NCBI GenBank assembly: GCA_963778075.1
Contig: CAVZTJ010000004.1
Location: forward strand, 62,001-126,000
From: JASHPR01 sp963778075
Lineage (GTDB): Bacteria > Actinomycetota > Actinomycetes > Streptosporangiales > Streptosporangiaceae
Length of the DNA stretch: 64,000 bases
Reading direction: 5' to 3'
Position numbers and translations under genes: made by a program
Part shown: piece by piece, positions 40,803 to 50,124 of the stretch
How the letters are laid out: every line of letters starts with the position of its first letter
Numbering within the stretch: the stretch's first letter is position 1
The notes under the pieces: model-generated
What the model was told of the DNA's origin: nothing
Databases searched by the model: none
The model's input: the letters and a program-made list of their open reading frames with translations, nothing else

Positions 40803-42680
40803 TTGGATCTGCCCACATACACCAACATCTGGCGAATCGAGAAGCGGCTTTACAAGCTGTACGACTTCCGGCTGCCGATGCCGATCCCGGTGGGCCAGAT
40901 TGCGGTATTCGCGGCCATTGCCGTGCCTTATGTGGTGATTCTCAAGCTGGCCGGGCTTCCGTTCAGCCACACCCTGCTCTGGTTGTACATATTGCCGCCG
41001 GGGGCTCTCGCCTGGCTGGTCACGAGGCCCGTGCTCGAAGGCAAGCGCCTGCCCGAGCTGGTCGTTTCCCAGGTGCGTTACCTGAACGAGCCGCGCACCT
41101 GGTGCCGGATGGCGCCGCTCGCAGAGAGGGACGAGATAACGGTCATCGCGCGTGTGTGGCGCCGGCCCGACGGCGCAGTGGTTGCGGTCAGCCAGCCTGC
41201 CGTCGCGGTGGTCGAAGCCGCAGTGGCGGTCGAAGCTGCAGTGGCGGTCGAAGCTGCAGTGGCGGTCGAAGTTGCAGTGGCGGTCGAAGCGGTGCCGAAT
41301 CCGCCGGCTCCCGTGGAAGCAGCCCCTGAGCGGCCCGCGCTAGAGCGGCACCTGCCCACGGGCCACGTGTCGGCCTGGCCACAGGCGCCCGCGCAGACGG
41401 CGTCCGTCCGCGAGGTCGTCCAGCCCGCCGCGCGCGCCGTTCCCGCTCCGCCGGTGCGGAAGACGCCAGCCCCGGACGCCACCCGCGCCGTCCCTGCGCC
41501 GCCGGTGCGTGAGGCTCCCGTTCAGCCCGCGGCCAGCGCCATTCCTGCGCCGCCGGCCCGTGAGGCTCCCGTTCAGCCCGCGGCCAGCGCCGTCACTGCT
41601 CCGCCGGTGCCGCAGACCCCGGCCGCCGAGCCCGCCAGTGCCGTTCCCGCGCCGCCGGCCCGTGAGACCCCCGATCGGGCCGCCGCCAGCGGCGGGCCCG
41701 CACCTGCGGCCCCATCGGCGCCGGCGGTCCCGCCGGCCGGGCCTTCCCGCCCCCGGCCCGTGGTCACCGTGACCGGCGAGCAGCCCGGCGAGCGCCCGAT
41801 CCGGATGGTGGAGCGCGCGCTGGGCAACCCGTCCGACCGCCGCTCGGCCGGGTGGCACGACCGCGTGGTCGTCGTTCCCGGCGGCCACCGGCCTGGCAGG
41901 CCGGACCAGATGCAGCGCGACCGCGCCCGGGCCCGGCTCCCGATCCCCGCCGGCCGCCGGGTCGTGGTGCTCGGCTGCACGGTAGGCGCCGGCCAGACCG
42001 TGACCGCGCTGCTGACCGGGGAAGTCGTGGCCAGCCTGCGCGACGATCAGGTGGCGGTGCTCGACCTGAACCCCGGCAGCGGGTCGCTCGCGCAGCGGGC
42101 CGCGGCGGTGCCGTCCCTGGCCGATTCCGGGCCGCCAGCGCCGACGCGGCTCGAAGTGGTGACCCGCGAGACGGCGGCCGCAGCGGGGCAGGAGGACGAC
42201 GTCACCAAGATCTTCGAGCTGCTTTCCGCCCGCTACCCGATCACGCTCGCCGACCCCGGAGCGGCCACGGTGCCACGAGTGCTGGCCACCGCCAGCCAGC
42301 TCATCATGGTCGCGCCGGCGAGCCAGGATGCGGCCGCCGCACTCGCGAGCACGCGGGAATGGCTGGAGGCGCACGGCCACACCGAGCTCGCCGACGACGC
42401 GATCATCGTGCTGAACGGCGTGAGCAGGCACACCCTGCGCCATGTCGAGCAGGCCGAGGCGCTGGCCAGAGGCCGGTGCCGGGCGATCATCCGGGTCCCG
42501 TGGGATGACAGTCTCAAAAATCCCGGGCCCGAACGCGCAGCCCCTCCCGACCAAGCCTCAATAGCCAGCCCGGCAAGCGGCGGCCTCAGCCAGGGTGCCC
42601 TGAATGCCTACACGGCCCTGGCCGGGGTGCTGGTCGCCGCGCTCGCCGAGGCGCCCGAGCAACAGCGAGCCCGTTCATGA
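40803..42680 (+). CDS. TcpE-like membrane protein fused to a MinD/ParA-like domain
   Basis: This 625-residue protein begins with a TcpE/PrgI-type module: a short N-terminus (WRIEKRLYKLYDFRLPMPI), two membrane helices near 28-70, and a cytosolic strand (LVTRPVLEGKRLPELVVSQV). A 230-residue Pro/Ala/Val linker follows, with an 18-bp repeat. The C-terminal half (about 330-600) has the alternating strands of a MinD/ParA-type NTPase: RRVVVLGCTVGAGQTVTALL, VAVLDLNPGSGSLAQRA, YPITLADPGAATVPRVLATA, DDAIIVLNGVS. The P-loop reads GCTVGAGQT and lacks the lysines of KGGxGKT, so ATP hydrolysis is doubtful. TTG 40803 has GGAG 10 nt upstream. The end overlaps the VirB4-like gene as ATGA. Confidence 0.75.
   Translation: MDLPTYTNIWRIEKRLYKLYDFRLPMPIPVGQIAVFAAIAVPYVVILKLAGLPFSHTLLWLYILPPGALAWLVTRPVLEGKRLPELVVSQVRYLNEPRTWCRMAPLAERDEITVIARVWRRPDGAVVAVSQPAVAVVEAAVAVEAAVAVEAAVAVEVAVAVEAVPNPPAPVEAAPERPALERHLPTGHVSAWPQAPAQTASVREVVQPAARAVPAPPVRKTPAPDATRAVPAPPVREAPVQPAASAIPAPPAREAPVQPAASAVTAPPVPQTPAAEPASAVPAPPARETPDRAAASGGPAPAAPSAPAVPPAGPSRPRPVVTVTGEQPGERPIRMVERALGNPSDRRSAGWHDRVVVVPGGHRPGRPDQMQRDRARARLPIPAGRRVVVLGCTVGAGQTVTALLTGEVVASLRDDQVAVLDLNPGSGSLAQRAAAVPSLADSGPPAPTRLEVVTRETAAAAGQEDDVTKIFELLSARYPITLADPGAATVPRVLATASQLIMVAPASQDAAAALASTREWLEAHGHTELADDAIIVLNGVSRHTLRHVEQAEALARGRCRAIIRVPWDDSLKNPGPERAAPPDQASIASPASGGLSQGALNAYTALAGVLVAALAEAPEQQRARS
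41208..41292 (+). repeat. 18-bp in-frame tandem repeat (VEAAVA) in the TcpE-MinD linker
   Basis: About 4-5 copies of an 18-bp unit (GTCGAAGCTGCAGTGGCG) encode the start of the linker. Confidence 0.88.
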
Positions 42681-45226
42681 GCGGGGCCAAGACCGGGCGC
42701 CGGAACCGTCTGTCGGTGCGGTACTTCGACGACCGGATCCTGCTCACGGAGACTCACGCGTGGGCCTACTACCGGCTGCCAACGGTGTCCTACGAGTTCA
42801 CCACGCCACAGGACCGTGAGGCGCTGGCCACCAACATCACGGTCGCGCTGGCCGCGATCCGGATGCCGGACGCGGAAGTGCACCTGAGGATCGCGCACCG
42901 GTCGTACCCGGCGGCCGAGTGGGCGACGGGCCTGGACGCCACGTCCGATGGTGGACCCGGCTGGCCCGAGTACCTGGACGGGATGTACCAGCACGTCTGG
43001 GAGAAGGACTTCTGGACCAAGGAGGTCTACCTCGGCGTCAGGCTCGGTCAGCGCGGCGTTCGGGCCCAGCTGTCGGGTGGGGTGTTTGCACAGTTCATCG
43101 GCGCCTATCGGGCCAGCGAGGAAGTCCTGGGCCTCGGCGACGAGGCCGTGCCATCCGCCGAGGTCGCCCGGTGGACGGAGCAGGCCGAGCGGCTCGGCCG
43201 CGCGCTGGGGTCCAGCGCCCTGGCCGCCGCCCACGCCACCTCCGACCAGGTCGCCTGGCTGTTCCGGCACGCGCTGGCCGGGTCTGTGACCGAGCCCCAG
43301 CCATCGGCGGCACGGCGCCGCAAGTGGGGCGCGGGGGAGATCGAGTCGTTGCTGGAAGGCCAGGTGCACAACGGGCGCACGCTGCTGCGTCTCGAGCATC
43401 CGGCCGGTGAGTCGTGGGCCGCGTTCCTGTCGTTCGCCCGGTTCCCGGACGTCATGTACTTCCCCGAGGGCGAGCCCTGGCTGCACTACAGCGACGCGCT
43501 GCCGTTTCCGGTCGAGGCCAGCCTGCGGATGCGGCTGATACCGCCGCACAAGGCCAGCAAGGACGTCAGCCGCAGGCTCGCTCATGCGAGGGACATGGAC
43601 GCGCACATCAGGGAGGCCGGGGCCGAGTTGCCGATCGCGCTCGCGGAGCAGATAGAGGCGGCGCGACTGCTCGAGCACGGCATCACCAAGGAGCGGCTGC
43701 CGTTCGTTTACGGCTGGCATCGGCTGATGGTGACCGCACCGTCCCGTGAGCTGTGCGTCCGGCGCGCTGAGGCCGTGGCCGAGCACTACCGCGACGCCGG
43801 GATCGACGTGGTCAACTCCACCGGCGACCAGTTCTCGCTACTGTGTGAGTCGCTGCCGGGGGACAAGGTCAGGCTCACTTCGTATCTGCAGCGCCAGCCC
43901 CTGTACACGATCGCGGGCGGCATGCCGACCGCCACAGTCGACCTGGGTGACCGCGCCGCCTCGGACGCGGGGTGGGTCGGTCCGTACATCGGCGAGACGC
44001 TCGGCCGGGCCAGGACCATCGTGCACTTTGACCCGCTGGTCGCCGCGGCGCGGAACCGCCCGACGGCGATCGCGATCACCGGGGAGCCTGGCGGTGGCAA
44101 GACGACCCTGGCGCTGCTGCTGATACTGCAGCTGGCGCTGCGCGGCGTGACCGTCGCCGTGATCGACCCGAAGGGCGACGCGGAGTCGCTGGTCGGCCTG
44201 CTCCGGGAGCGCGGGCGCCAGGCACGGGTCATCCCGCTGGGCAGCGCGGCGCCGGGCCTGCTCGACCCGTTCTCGTTCGGCGACGACCTCGCCGAGCGGC
44301 GGACGATGGCGACCGAGACGCTCCGCCTGCTGCTGCCGCGCATGAGCGAGGAGCGGGAGAGCGCCATGATCCAGGCGGTCGGCCACATCGCTCAGGAGGA
44401 CCAGCCGAGCCTGGGCAAAGTGGTGACCTACCTGGAGAAGTCCGCCGATCCCGCGTCGATGAACCTCGGCGCGGTTCTCGGGTCGATGTCGGAGATGCGG
44501 CTGGCCAAGCTGTGCTTCGCGCCATCCGGCGGCCAGGGCATCGACGCAGCCGGCTGGACCACGGTGTTCACGCTGGCCGGCCTGACCCTGCCGGACGTCG
44601 GCGTCAGGCGCGATGACTTCTCGTACGAGCAGCGGCTGTCGGTGGCCCTGCTGTACCTGGTGTCGCAGTTCGCGCGCAGGCTGCTGAACGGCATGGACCG
44701 CAGCCTGCCGAAGGCGATTTTCCTCGACGAGGCATGGGCGATCACCTCGACGCCGCAGGGCGCCAAGCTGATCCCGGAGGTGTCGCGGATGGGCCGGTCC
44801 CGCAACACCGCGCTGATTCTCGTCTCCCAGAACGCGGGCGATCTGCTGAACGAACAAGTGACGAACTGTATCTCCGGGGTGTTCGCATTCCGGTCCTCAG
44901 AGCGGATGGAGGTCGCCAATGTGATGGCGCTGCTTGGTGTCGAGCCGTCGGACGAGCACAAGGCCGTGCTGCGCGGGCTCGGCAACGGCGAATGCATCTT
45001 CCGTGATCTGGACGGCCGGGCCGGCCGGATCGGCATCGACCTGATCTCCGACGAGCTGCGCAGGCGCCTGGACACGAACCCGACCAGAGCCAAGCCGGAA
45101 GTACCTGTGCCCCCCGCTCCCCCCGTTCCGCCTGTTTCGGCCAGCGTGGCGCCACCCGGCACCGCGCCGCACAACGCAAGGCCGCCTACCCCGCAGCCAG
45201 CCGCCTCCCAGCCGCCCGCTGGCTGA
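42677..45226 (+). CDS. VirB4/TraE-like ATPase (SCO6880-like N-terminal region)
   Basis: This 849-residue ATPase has an N-terminal region of about 430 residues typical of VirB4/ConE proteins, and a C-terminal AAA-like motor. Walker A is AITGEPGGGKTTLALLL near 469, Walker B is KAIFLDEAWAI near 679, and the following helix MGRSRNTALILVSQNAGDLL is the usual VirB4 R-finger/Q motif region. It would power substrate export or channel assembly at the inner face of the membrane. The C-terminal 40 residues are Pro-rich. ATG 42677 overlaps the previous stop as ATGA. It is the only clear energy source in the cluster. Confidence 0.88.
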   Translation: MSGAKTGRRNRLSVRYFDDRILLTETHAWAYYRLPTVSYEFTTPQDREALATNITVALAAIRMPDAEVHLRIAHRSYPAAEWATGLDATSDGGPGWPEYLDGMYQHVWEKDFWTKEVYLGVRLGQRGVRAQLSGGVFAQFIGAYRASEEVLGLGDEAVPSAEVARWTEQAERLGRALGSSALAAAHATSDQVAWLFRHALAGSVTEPQPSAARRRKWGAGEIESLLEGQVHNGRTLLRLEHPAGESWAAFLSFARFPDVMYFPEGEPWLHYSDALPFPVEASLRMRLIPPHKASKDVSRRLAHARDMDAHIREAGAELPIALAEQIEAARLLEHGITKERLPFVYGWHRLMVTAPSRELCVRRAEAVAEHYRDAGIDVVNSTGDQFSLLCESLPGDKVRLTSYLQRQPLYTIAGGMPTATVDLGDRAASDAGWVGPYIGETLGRARTIVHFDPLVAAARNRPTAIAITGEPGGGKTTLALLLILQLALRGVTVAVIDPKGDAESLVGLLRERGRQARVIPLGSAAPGLLDPFSFGDDLAERRTMATETLRLLLPRMSEERESAMIQAVGHIAQEDQPSLGKVVTYLEKSADPASMNLGAVLGSMSEMRLAKLCFAPSGGQGIDAAGWTTVFTLAGLTLPDVGVRRDDFSYEQRLSVALLYLVSQFARRLLNGMDRSLPKAIFLDEAWAITSTPQGAKLIPEVSRMGRSRNTALILVSQNAGDLLNEQVTNCISGVFAFRSSERMEVANVMALLGVEPSDEHKAVLRGLGNGECIFRDLDGRAGRIGIDLISDELRRRLDTNPTRAKPEVPVPPAPPVPPVSASVAPPGTAPHNARPPTPQPAASQPPAG

Positions 45227-45273
45227 CCGCTCGACCGGGCAACCCCCGAACCCCCTGCCAGGAGCCCCCCGAG

Positions 45274-48200
45274 ATGCGCACACCGCGCCGTTTCCTGCGC
45301 CTCGCCGTGCTGGTGCTCGCCATACTCGCGGCCCTGCTCGGTTTCAGTCATACCGAGCACCCGGCCGCCCGAGCGCAAGCCGCCCATCCCATCCACGCGG
45401 TCACCGTGGCCGACCGCCAGCCCGTGGCGACGACCGGCGGCGCCTGCTCGGTTCCCGGGATCGGCGACATCGGGTCGCTGCTGGGTTTCTGCACGGCCGG
45501 ACAGAGTGGTCTGACCGGCGACTTGAACAACATCTGCCAGCCCTCGCTGCCCGATCCGGAGCAGGCCAACTCCGGGATCGACTCCATGATCAAGCCGCCC
45601 GAGTCATCGGGTCCGCAGCCATCGACCCTGTACAACAGCTACGGCGTCTCCGGGCAGTACTGGGCCGCGACCAACCTGCAGTGCTCGGACATGACGTCGC
45701 TGATCGGCAACAACGTCGCCAGCATGGTGTTCGACATCGCTAAATCCATCGACCGGGTCACGATCACCGTCTACCAGTCTGCCGCTGGCGAGGGCATCCT
45801 GAGCTGGCTGACGAACGTCGTCGACAAGCTGATCAGCAGCCTCGGCAACGCGATCTACTTCCCTTACCTGGCCGCCGTCGTCATCATCGGCGCGATCTGG
45901 CTCGCCTGGCAGGGGCTGATCCGCAAGCGGGCCACCCGCACCATCGAGGGAACGATCTGGATGGTCGTGGCGTGTGTGGCGGCGATCTGGCTGATCGGCA
46001 GGCCCGCGGACTTCACCGGCGCTGGCTCGGCCGTGTCCAACGCCATCGGCCAGTCGCTTAACACCGCGTTCTCCAAGCTCCCCGCCCCGAGCCAAAGCAA
46101 CTGCCTGCCGGTGGGGCACGACGACCCGCAGGTCCAGTCGGCTAACTTCAACTTCTCCTCGGGCAATGGAATCGTCGCCCAGAACGCCGACGAACTGTGG
46201 ACCGTGCTGGTCTGCAAGCCCTGGCTGGCGGGCGAATTCGGCACCACGTCGTTCGGCAGCACGGCCGGTTCGCAGAGCCCGGTGAATACCTATGGCAGGC
46301 AGCTGCTGTGGGCGCAGGCCATCGCCGGCAACGAGAAGCCGACGACGGCCTTGATCCAGGCCAAGCAGGCCACCTACTCCGGGATAGCAGCGAACATCCA
46401 GCAGAAGGATCCGGGGATCTACCCGTTGTTCCAGGGCAAGCAGTGGACGACGCGCCTGGAGATCGGGTTCGCCGCGCTGTTCGCCGCGGCCATCGCTGGC
46501 GTCCTGGTGCTGCTGATCGCGGTCACACTGATCTTGCTGAAGCTCGGGTTCCTGCTGCTGCTCGTGGCCGGGCCGTTCTTCCTGCTGATCGGAACGCATC
46601 CGGGATTCGGCCGGGTCGTGGCGTTGCGCTGGTTCGAGATGCTCGTCGGCGTGCTGCTCAAGCAGGCGGCGGTCGCGCTGGTGCTGAGCGTGCTGCTATA
46701 CGCCTACTCGCTGATCATGGGCACCAGCGACGCGGTGCTCCCGTGGGCCTTGAAGATCCTCATGATCGCGCTCGTCACGATCGCGGTCTTCATATACCGA
46801 AGGCCGTTCCAGCACCTGTTCTCCGCCGTGGGCTATGGCATGATCGGTTCCACCGAGCGCGCCGAGATCGACCTGCAGCGCTCCCGCGCCACCCTGCGCC
46901 AGAACACGCTCGGCGCCGCGGCGGTCGCCGTGCCTGGGTTCGCCGCCTATCGCGCCGCCCGATGGGCGCGCCGCAATCCTGGGCGGGCGGCGGCGCTCGG
47001 CGCGGCTGCCGGTGCCGGCGGCGTGGGCGCTGCCGCGGCTGGTGCGGCTGGTGCGGCCGCCGACGCGGCCGGCATGAACGCCGAGGATGGCGCGCTCGGC
47101 GACGGTTCCGCCGCAACCGGGATCGCGCCGGCCGAGGGAGGGGCCCGCGCGGGCAGCCGCTCCGGGCTGGCGTCCCGCGCCCGTACCTGGGCCTCAGCGG
47201 CCGTCGGTGACGGTGCGCGCCGCTCTGCCCCGCCGCTGAACCTGCCGTCGCGGGACACCCCAGGATCTGTCCCGGCGCGTGGCAACGGCGCAGGAGCAGT
47301 GCCGAGCCGGACAGCGGCCGACGCTGCGGCGGTGGCTGCGGGCGCCGGAGCCGGGCAGGCAGGAGCCGCTCCGGCACGTCCCGCCCAGCCGGGCGCGTTC
47401 CGTACCCGCCCGGCGCCGGCGTCGCAGCCGCATGCCGGTCCCGCGCCTGCCGATCCCGCCGCAGCGAGCCCCGGGCGGCCTGCTCCGGCTGCGGGCCCAA
47501 GGCGGGCTCCCGCGCCCGCTGGCCCCGCGCCGCGTCCCGCGGCATCTGCACCTGCCCCTGCACCGCGTCCCGCAGCACCTGCCCCTGCACCGCGCCCCGC
47601 GGCGCCTGCCCCTGGGCGGGCCGCCCCCGCAGGGCCTGCGCCCGCCGCCCCATCCGGCTCGGGTGGCTCAGGCTGGCCCTGGCGGCCCGGTGCGACGCCG
47701 CGGCAGCCGCAGTCCCCGTCGGCCGCCCCCGGTGCGGCGCCCAGCGGCCCGTCCAGCCGCCAGGGCGGTCCGTGGGCCGATTCCTCGGCGGGCCGCCAGA
47801 ATGCCGCGCCAGCCCGCCAGCCCGCGCCGTCCGCGCGCCAGCCCGCCGCGCCACCGGCCCGCCAGCCGTCCTACCGGCCAGCCGCACCTCCGCCTGCCCG
47901 GCCGTCAGCGCTCCCGTCCGTCCGCCCGTCAGCGTCTCCGCCTGCCCGCCCGTCAGCGTCTCCGCCTGCCCGGCCGTCAGCGTCTCCGCCTGCCCGCCCG
48001 TCAGCGTCTCCGCCTGCCCGGCCGTCAGCGCCTCCATCTGCTGCCCCATCCGCCCGGCCGTCGCCACCACCCAGGCCAGCCCGCCAGCCCGGGCGGTCGG
48101 CATCGGCACCCGATCCGGCGCGGAGGAGTCCGTCCGGCCGGCAGGGCGGTCCGTGGGCCGACACCGCGGCGGGACGCCAGGGCGCCGATCGCGGCAGCGC

Positions 48201-48288
48201 AGGTCCGCCGCTTACCGGTGGTGGCGAGGCCGGACGGGCTGAAGGACCGGCGCCGTTCTGGCTGCGCCCGTTCGGGCGCCGGAAGTAA
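45274..48288 (+). CDS. TrbL/VirB6-like polytopic channel protein with disordered tail
   Basis: This 1004-residue protein has a signal-like N-terminal helix (LRLAVLVLAILAALLGFSH), a cysteine-containing outer segment, and five or more membrane helices between residues 190 and 510, including IYFPYLAAVVIIGAIWLAWQ and IGFAALFAAAIAGVLVLLIA. It also contains LKLGFLLLLVAGPFFLLIGT and RWFEMLVGVLLKQAAVALVL. The LLLLVAGPFFLLIG-x-RWFE pattern is typical of TrbL/VirB6. A cytosolic segment with RAEIDLQRSRATLRQNTLG follows, then about 430 residues of Pro/Ala/Arg-rich tail with a 24-bp repeat (SASPPARP). AGGAG lies 10 nt before ATG 45274. Confidence 0.82.
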   Translation: MRTPRRFLRLAVLVLAILAALLGFSHTEHPAARAQAAHPIHAVTVADRQPVATTGGACSVPGIGDIGSLLGFCTAGQSGLTGDLNNICQPSLPDPEQANSGIDSMIKPPESSGPQPSTLYNSYGVSGQYWAATNLQCSDMTSLIGNNVASMVFDIAKSIDRVTITVYQSAAGEGILSWLTNVVDKLISSLGNAIYFPYLAAVVIIGAIWLAWQGLIRKRATRTIEGTIWMVVACVAAIWLIGRPADFTGAGSAVSNAIGQSLNTAFSKLPAPSQSNCLPVGHDDPQVQSANFNFSSGNGIVAQNADELWTVLVCKPWLAGEFGTTSFGSTAGSQSPVNTYGRQLLWAQAIAGNEKPTTALIQAKQATYSGIAANIQQKDPGIYPLFQGKQWTTRLEIGFAALFAAAIAGVLVLLIAVTLILLKLGFLLLLVAGPFFLLIGTHPGFGRVVALRWFEMLVGVLLKQAAVALVLSVLLYAYSLIMGTSDAVLPWALKILMIALVTIAVFIYRRPFQHLFSAVGYGMIGSTERAEIDLQRSRATLRQNTLGAAAVAVPGFAAYRAARWARRNPGRAAALGAAAGAGGVGAAAAGAAGAAADAAGMNAEDGALGDGSAATGIAPAEGGARAGSRSGLASRARTWASAAVGDGARRSAPPLNLPSRDTPGSVPARGNGAGAVPSRTAADAAAVAAGAGAGQAGAAPARPAQPGAFRTRPAPASQPHAGPAPADPAAASPGRPAPAAGPRRAPAPAGPAPRPAASAPAPAPRPAAPAPAPRPAAPAPGRAAPAGPAPAAPSGSGGSGWPWRPGATPRQPQSPSAAPGAAPSGPSSRQGGPWADSSAGRQNAAPARQPAPSARQPAAPPARQPSYRPAAPPPARPSALPSVRPSASPPARPSASPPARPSASPPARPSASPPARPSAPPSAAPSARPSPPPRPARQPGRSASAPDPARRSPSGRQGGPWADTAAGRQGADRGSAGPPLTGGGEAGRAEGPAPFWLRPFGRRK
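47925..48045 (+). repeat. 24-bp in-frame tandem repeat (SASPPARP) in the TrbL-like tail
   Basis: About 4-5 copies of a 24-bp unit (CGTCAGCGTCTCCGCCTGCC phase). Confidence 0.88.
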
Positions 48289-48299
48289 CCGATGCCGCC

Positions 48300-48938
48300 A
48301 TGGACCTGAACGCTGGCCAGCGCAAGGTGATCTTCTTCCTGATCGTGGTCGTGCTCGTCGGTTTGGGCGTCTACCTGTTCGTGCCCGGGGCACGCGGCAG
48401 CGACGCCGGTCACACCCCGGCGGCCGCCACGCACTCTTCCGCGCCGCGGGTCACCTCGCCCGCGACACCAACTCCGACGCCAAGCCCGTCCCCGGCGACC
48501 GGTGGGTCATCGAACCCCGACATCTACCAGTGGCTCCCGTTCACCCAGGCGCAGCTGGGCTCGGCTACCGCCGTGGTCACCCAGTTCTGCGACGCGTACG
48601 GAACGTGGTCTTACAGCCAGAACGCGACCAGCTACGTGAAGACCATGGCCAGCTTGATCACCTCCGAACTGGCCAACGTCATCGAGCAGGGTTATTCCGT
48701 GCCCGGCGTCGCGAGCCAGCGGACCAGCAAGAAGCAGGTGTCCACGGGCAGCACGGTGATCAACTCGATACGGGCGTTCGGCTCGTCCAGCATCACCTTC
48801 GTCGTGACGATCACCGAGCAGATCACCGGGAGCTCCGGTCAGAGCCGGAACTCCGACCAGTACGCGGTCACGGTAGTCAGCTCCGGAAGCAGTTGGCAGG
48901 TCAACGACATCGAGCTGGCCTCGGCGGGCAACTCATGA
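48300..48938 (+). CDS. Single-pass membrane protein with NTF2-like outer domain (VirB8-like)
   Basis: This 212-residue protein has an N-terminal membrane helix (KVIFFLIVVVLVGLGVYLFV), a Thr/Pro/Ser linker and an outer domain of about 140 residues (QLGSATAVVTQFCDAYGTWS, ITFVVTITEQITGSSGQSRN, VTVVSSGSSWQVNDIEL). The fold pattern, a helix-rich start and then antiparallel strands ending in SWQVNDIEL, resembles NTF2-like VirB8/TcpC domains. It would be the second such subunit in the operon. It overlaps the next gene as ATGA. Confidence 0.72.
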   Translation: MDLNAGQRKVIFFLIVVVLVGLGVYLFVPGARGSDAGHTPAAATHSSAPRVTSPATPTPTPSPSPATGGSSNPDIYQWLPFTQAQLGSATAVVTQFCDAYGTWSYSQNATSYVKTMASLITSELANVIEQGYSVPGVASQRTSKKQVSTGSTVINSIRAFGSSSITFVVTITEQITGSSGQSRNSDQYAVTVVSSGSSWQVNDIELASAGNS

Positions 48939-50071
48939 GAGACCGCTGGCTCCCGGGCAACCGTGGCCGGGCAGCTGCGGGCGCACTCGTAGCCATCGCC
49001 CTCATCGCGACGATGGGGCTCATCATCGCCCCGATGCTGATCATGGGCGGCAGCTCACTCCTGTTCGAGTCCGGCACCGGCTGCTCGGCCGTGCAGGGCG
49101 CCCAGCCAACGGCCAGTTCGGACGCCCGCGACTCGATCCCGTCCAACTATCTCGCCTTGTTCCGGGAGACGGGAAGCAAGTACGGACTCCCCTGGGTGAT
49201 CCTCGCCGGGATCGGCAAAGTGGAGAGCGACGACGGCCGGTCCAACCTGCCCGGCGTGCACAGCGGCGCGAACGCCTTTGGCGCGGCCGGGCCGATGCAG
49301 ATCGGCATCGGCGGTGCTTCGGGCAACGAGTGGGGCGGCTCGCCGATCCACCCGGCGAGCGAGGTCGTCAACGGCGTGGCGACCGACGCCGACGGCCGCG
49401 GCGTCGCTGACGTCTACGACCCAGCCGACGCGATCGCGGGCGCGGCGAAATACCTGATCGAGCATGGCGTTCAGCAGAACGCGTCTGGCGCGGTCTTCGC
49501 CTACAACCACTCAAACTCGTACGTGCAGCTGGTGCTGTCCTACGCCACGACGTACGCGGCGGGGGGGTTCACGGTCAGCCCGGTCACCGTGGCCAACGTC
49601 CCGAGCTGCATACCGGGTGTGAACACCGCGGCCGACACCGAGCAGGTGCCGAACGCAACGGTCGCCAACGCGATCGACTACGCCGAGGCCCAGCTCGGCA
49701 AGCCGTACCAGTTTGGCGCGACCGGGCCGGACGCCTTCGACTGCTCGGGCCTGGTGATGATGGCCTACCGGGCGGCCGGCGTGTACATCCCCCGCACCTC
49801 GCAGGGGCAGTTTGCATGGGGACCGCGGGTGCCGGCCAGCCGGGTGGAGCCCGGAGACCTGGTCTTCTTCGCCGGCGCCGACGGGACCACCGAGGCGCCG
49901 GGCCACGTCGGCCTCGTGATCGGCCACGACAAGATGGTCGAGGCATACGCCACGGGTTTCCCGATCCGCATCTCCGCCTTCGGGACCAGCGCGGCAGCGC
50001 CCGGCGACGAGGATCCGGTCGGCTTCACCCGCCCGTGGGCCCACTCAGGCGCCGTCCTAGCCGCCGGCTGA
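48935..50071 (+). CDS. Bifunctional wall hydrolase: SLT-type transglycosylase plus NlpC/P60
   Basis: This 378-residue secreted or anchored enzyme has a membrane helix (GALVAIALIATMGLIIAPML), a lysozyme-like transglycosylase domain (about 70-205: YGLPWVILAGIGKVESDDGR with catalytic Glu, AAGPMQIG, YNHSNSYVQLVLSYA) and a C-terminal NlpC/P60 peptidase domain (about 245-365). The peptidase Cys is in FDCSGLVMMAY near 268 and the His in GHVGLVIG near 322. This is the VirB1/TcpG/TcpI type that opens peptidoglycan for the secretion channel. Start ATG 48935 overlaps the previous stop as ATGA. It is the last gene of the unit. Confidence 0.92.
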   Translation: MRDRWLPGNRGRAAAGALVAIALIATMGLIIAPMLIMGGSSLLFESGTGCSAVQGAQPTASSDARDSIPSNYLALFRETGSKYGLPWVILAGIGKVESDDGRSNLPGVHSGANAFGAAGPMQIGIGGASGNEWGGSPIHPASEVVNGVATDADGRGVADVYDPADAIAGAAKYLIEHGVQQNASGAVFAYNHSNSYVQLVLSYATTYAAGGFTVSPVTVANVPSCIPGVNTAADTEQVPNATVANAIDYAEAQLGKPYQFGATGPDAFDCSGLVMMAYRAAGVYIPRTSQGQFAWGPRVPASRVEPGDLVFFAGADGTTEAPGHVGLVIGHDKMVEAYATGFPIRISAFGTSAAAPGDEDPVGFTRPWAHSGAVLAAG

Positions 50072-50076
50072 CGCCC

Positions 50077-50124
50077 GTCGATGTACCGATGGGCTTGTAA
50101 GAAGCGACCCATCGGTACATCGAC
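50077..50124 (+). terminator. 17-bp perfect terminator hairpin of the T4SS-like operon
   Basis: Bases 50077-50093 pair perfectly with 50108-50124, with a 14-nt loop. It begins 6 bp after the last stop codon. Confidence 0.85.

Noticed and set aside
46790..48109. Long minus-strand frames opposite the Pro/Ala-rich tail of the TrbL-like gene
   Set aside because: Simple-sequence shadows of the repeat-rich coding strand.
38648..50071. Integrated conjugative element or prophage
   Set aside because: I see no integrase, excisionase, tRNA att site, relaxase, replication gene or phage structural gene, and composition and codon use resemble the neighbours. Kept only as a secretion-like operon.
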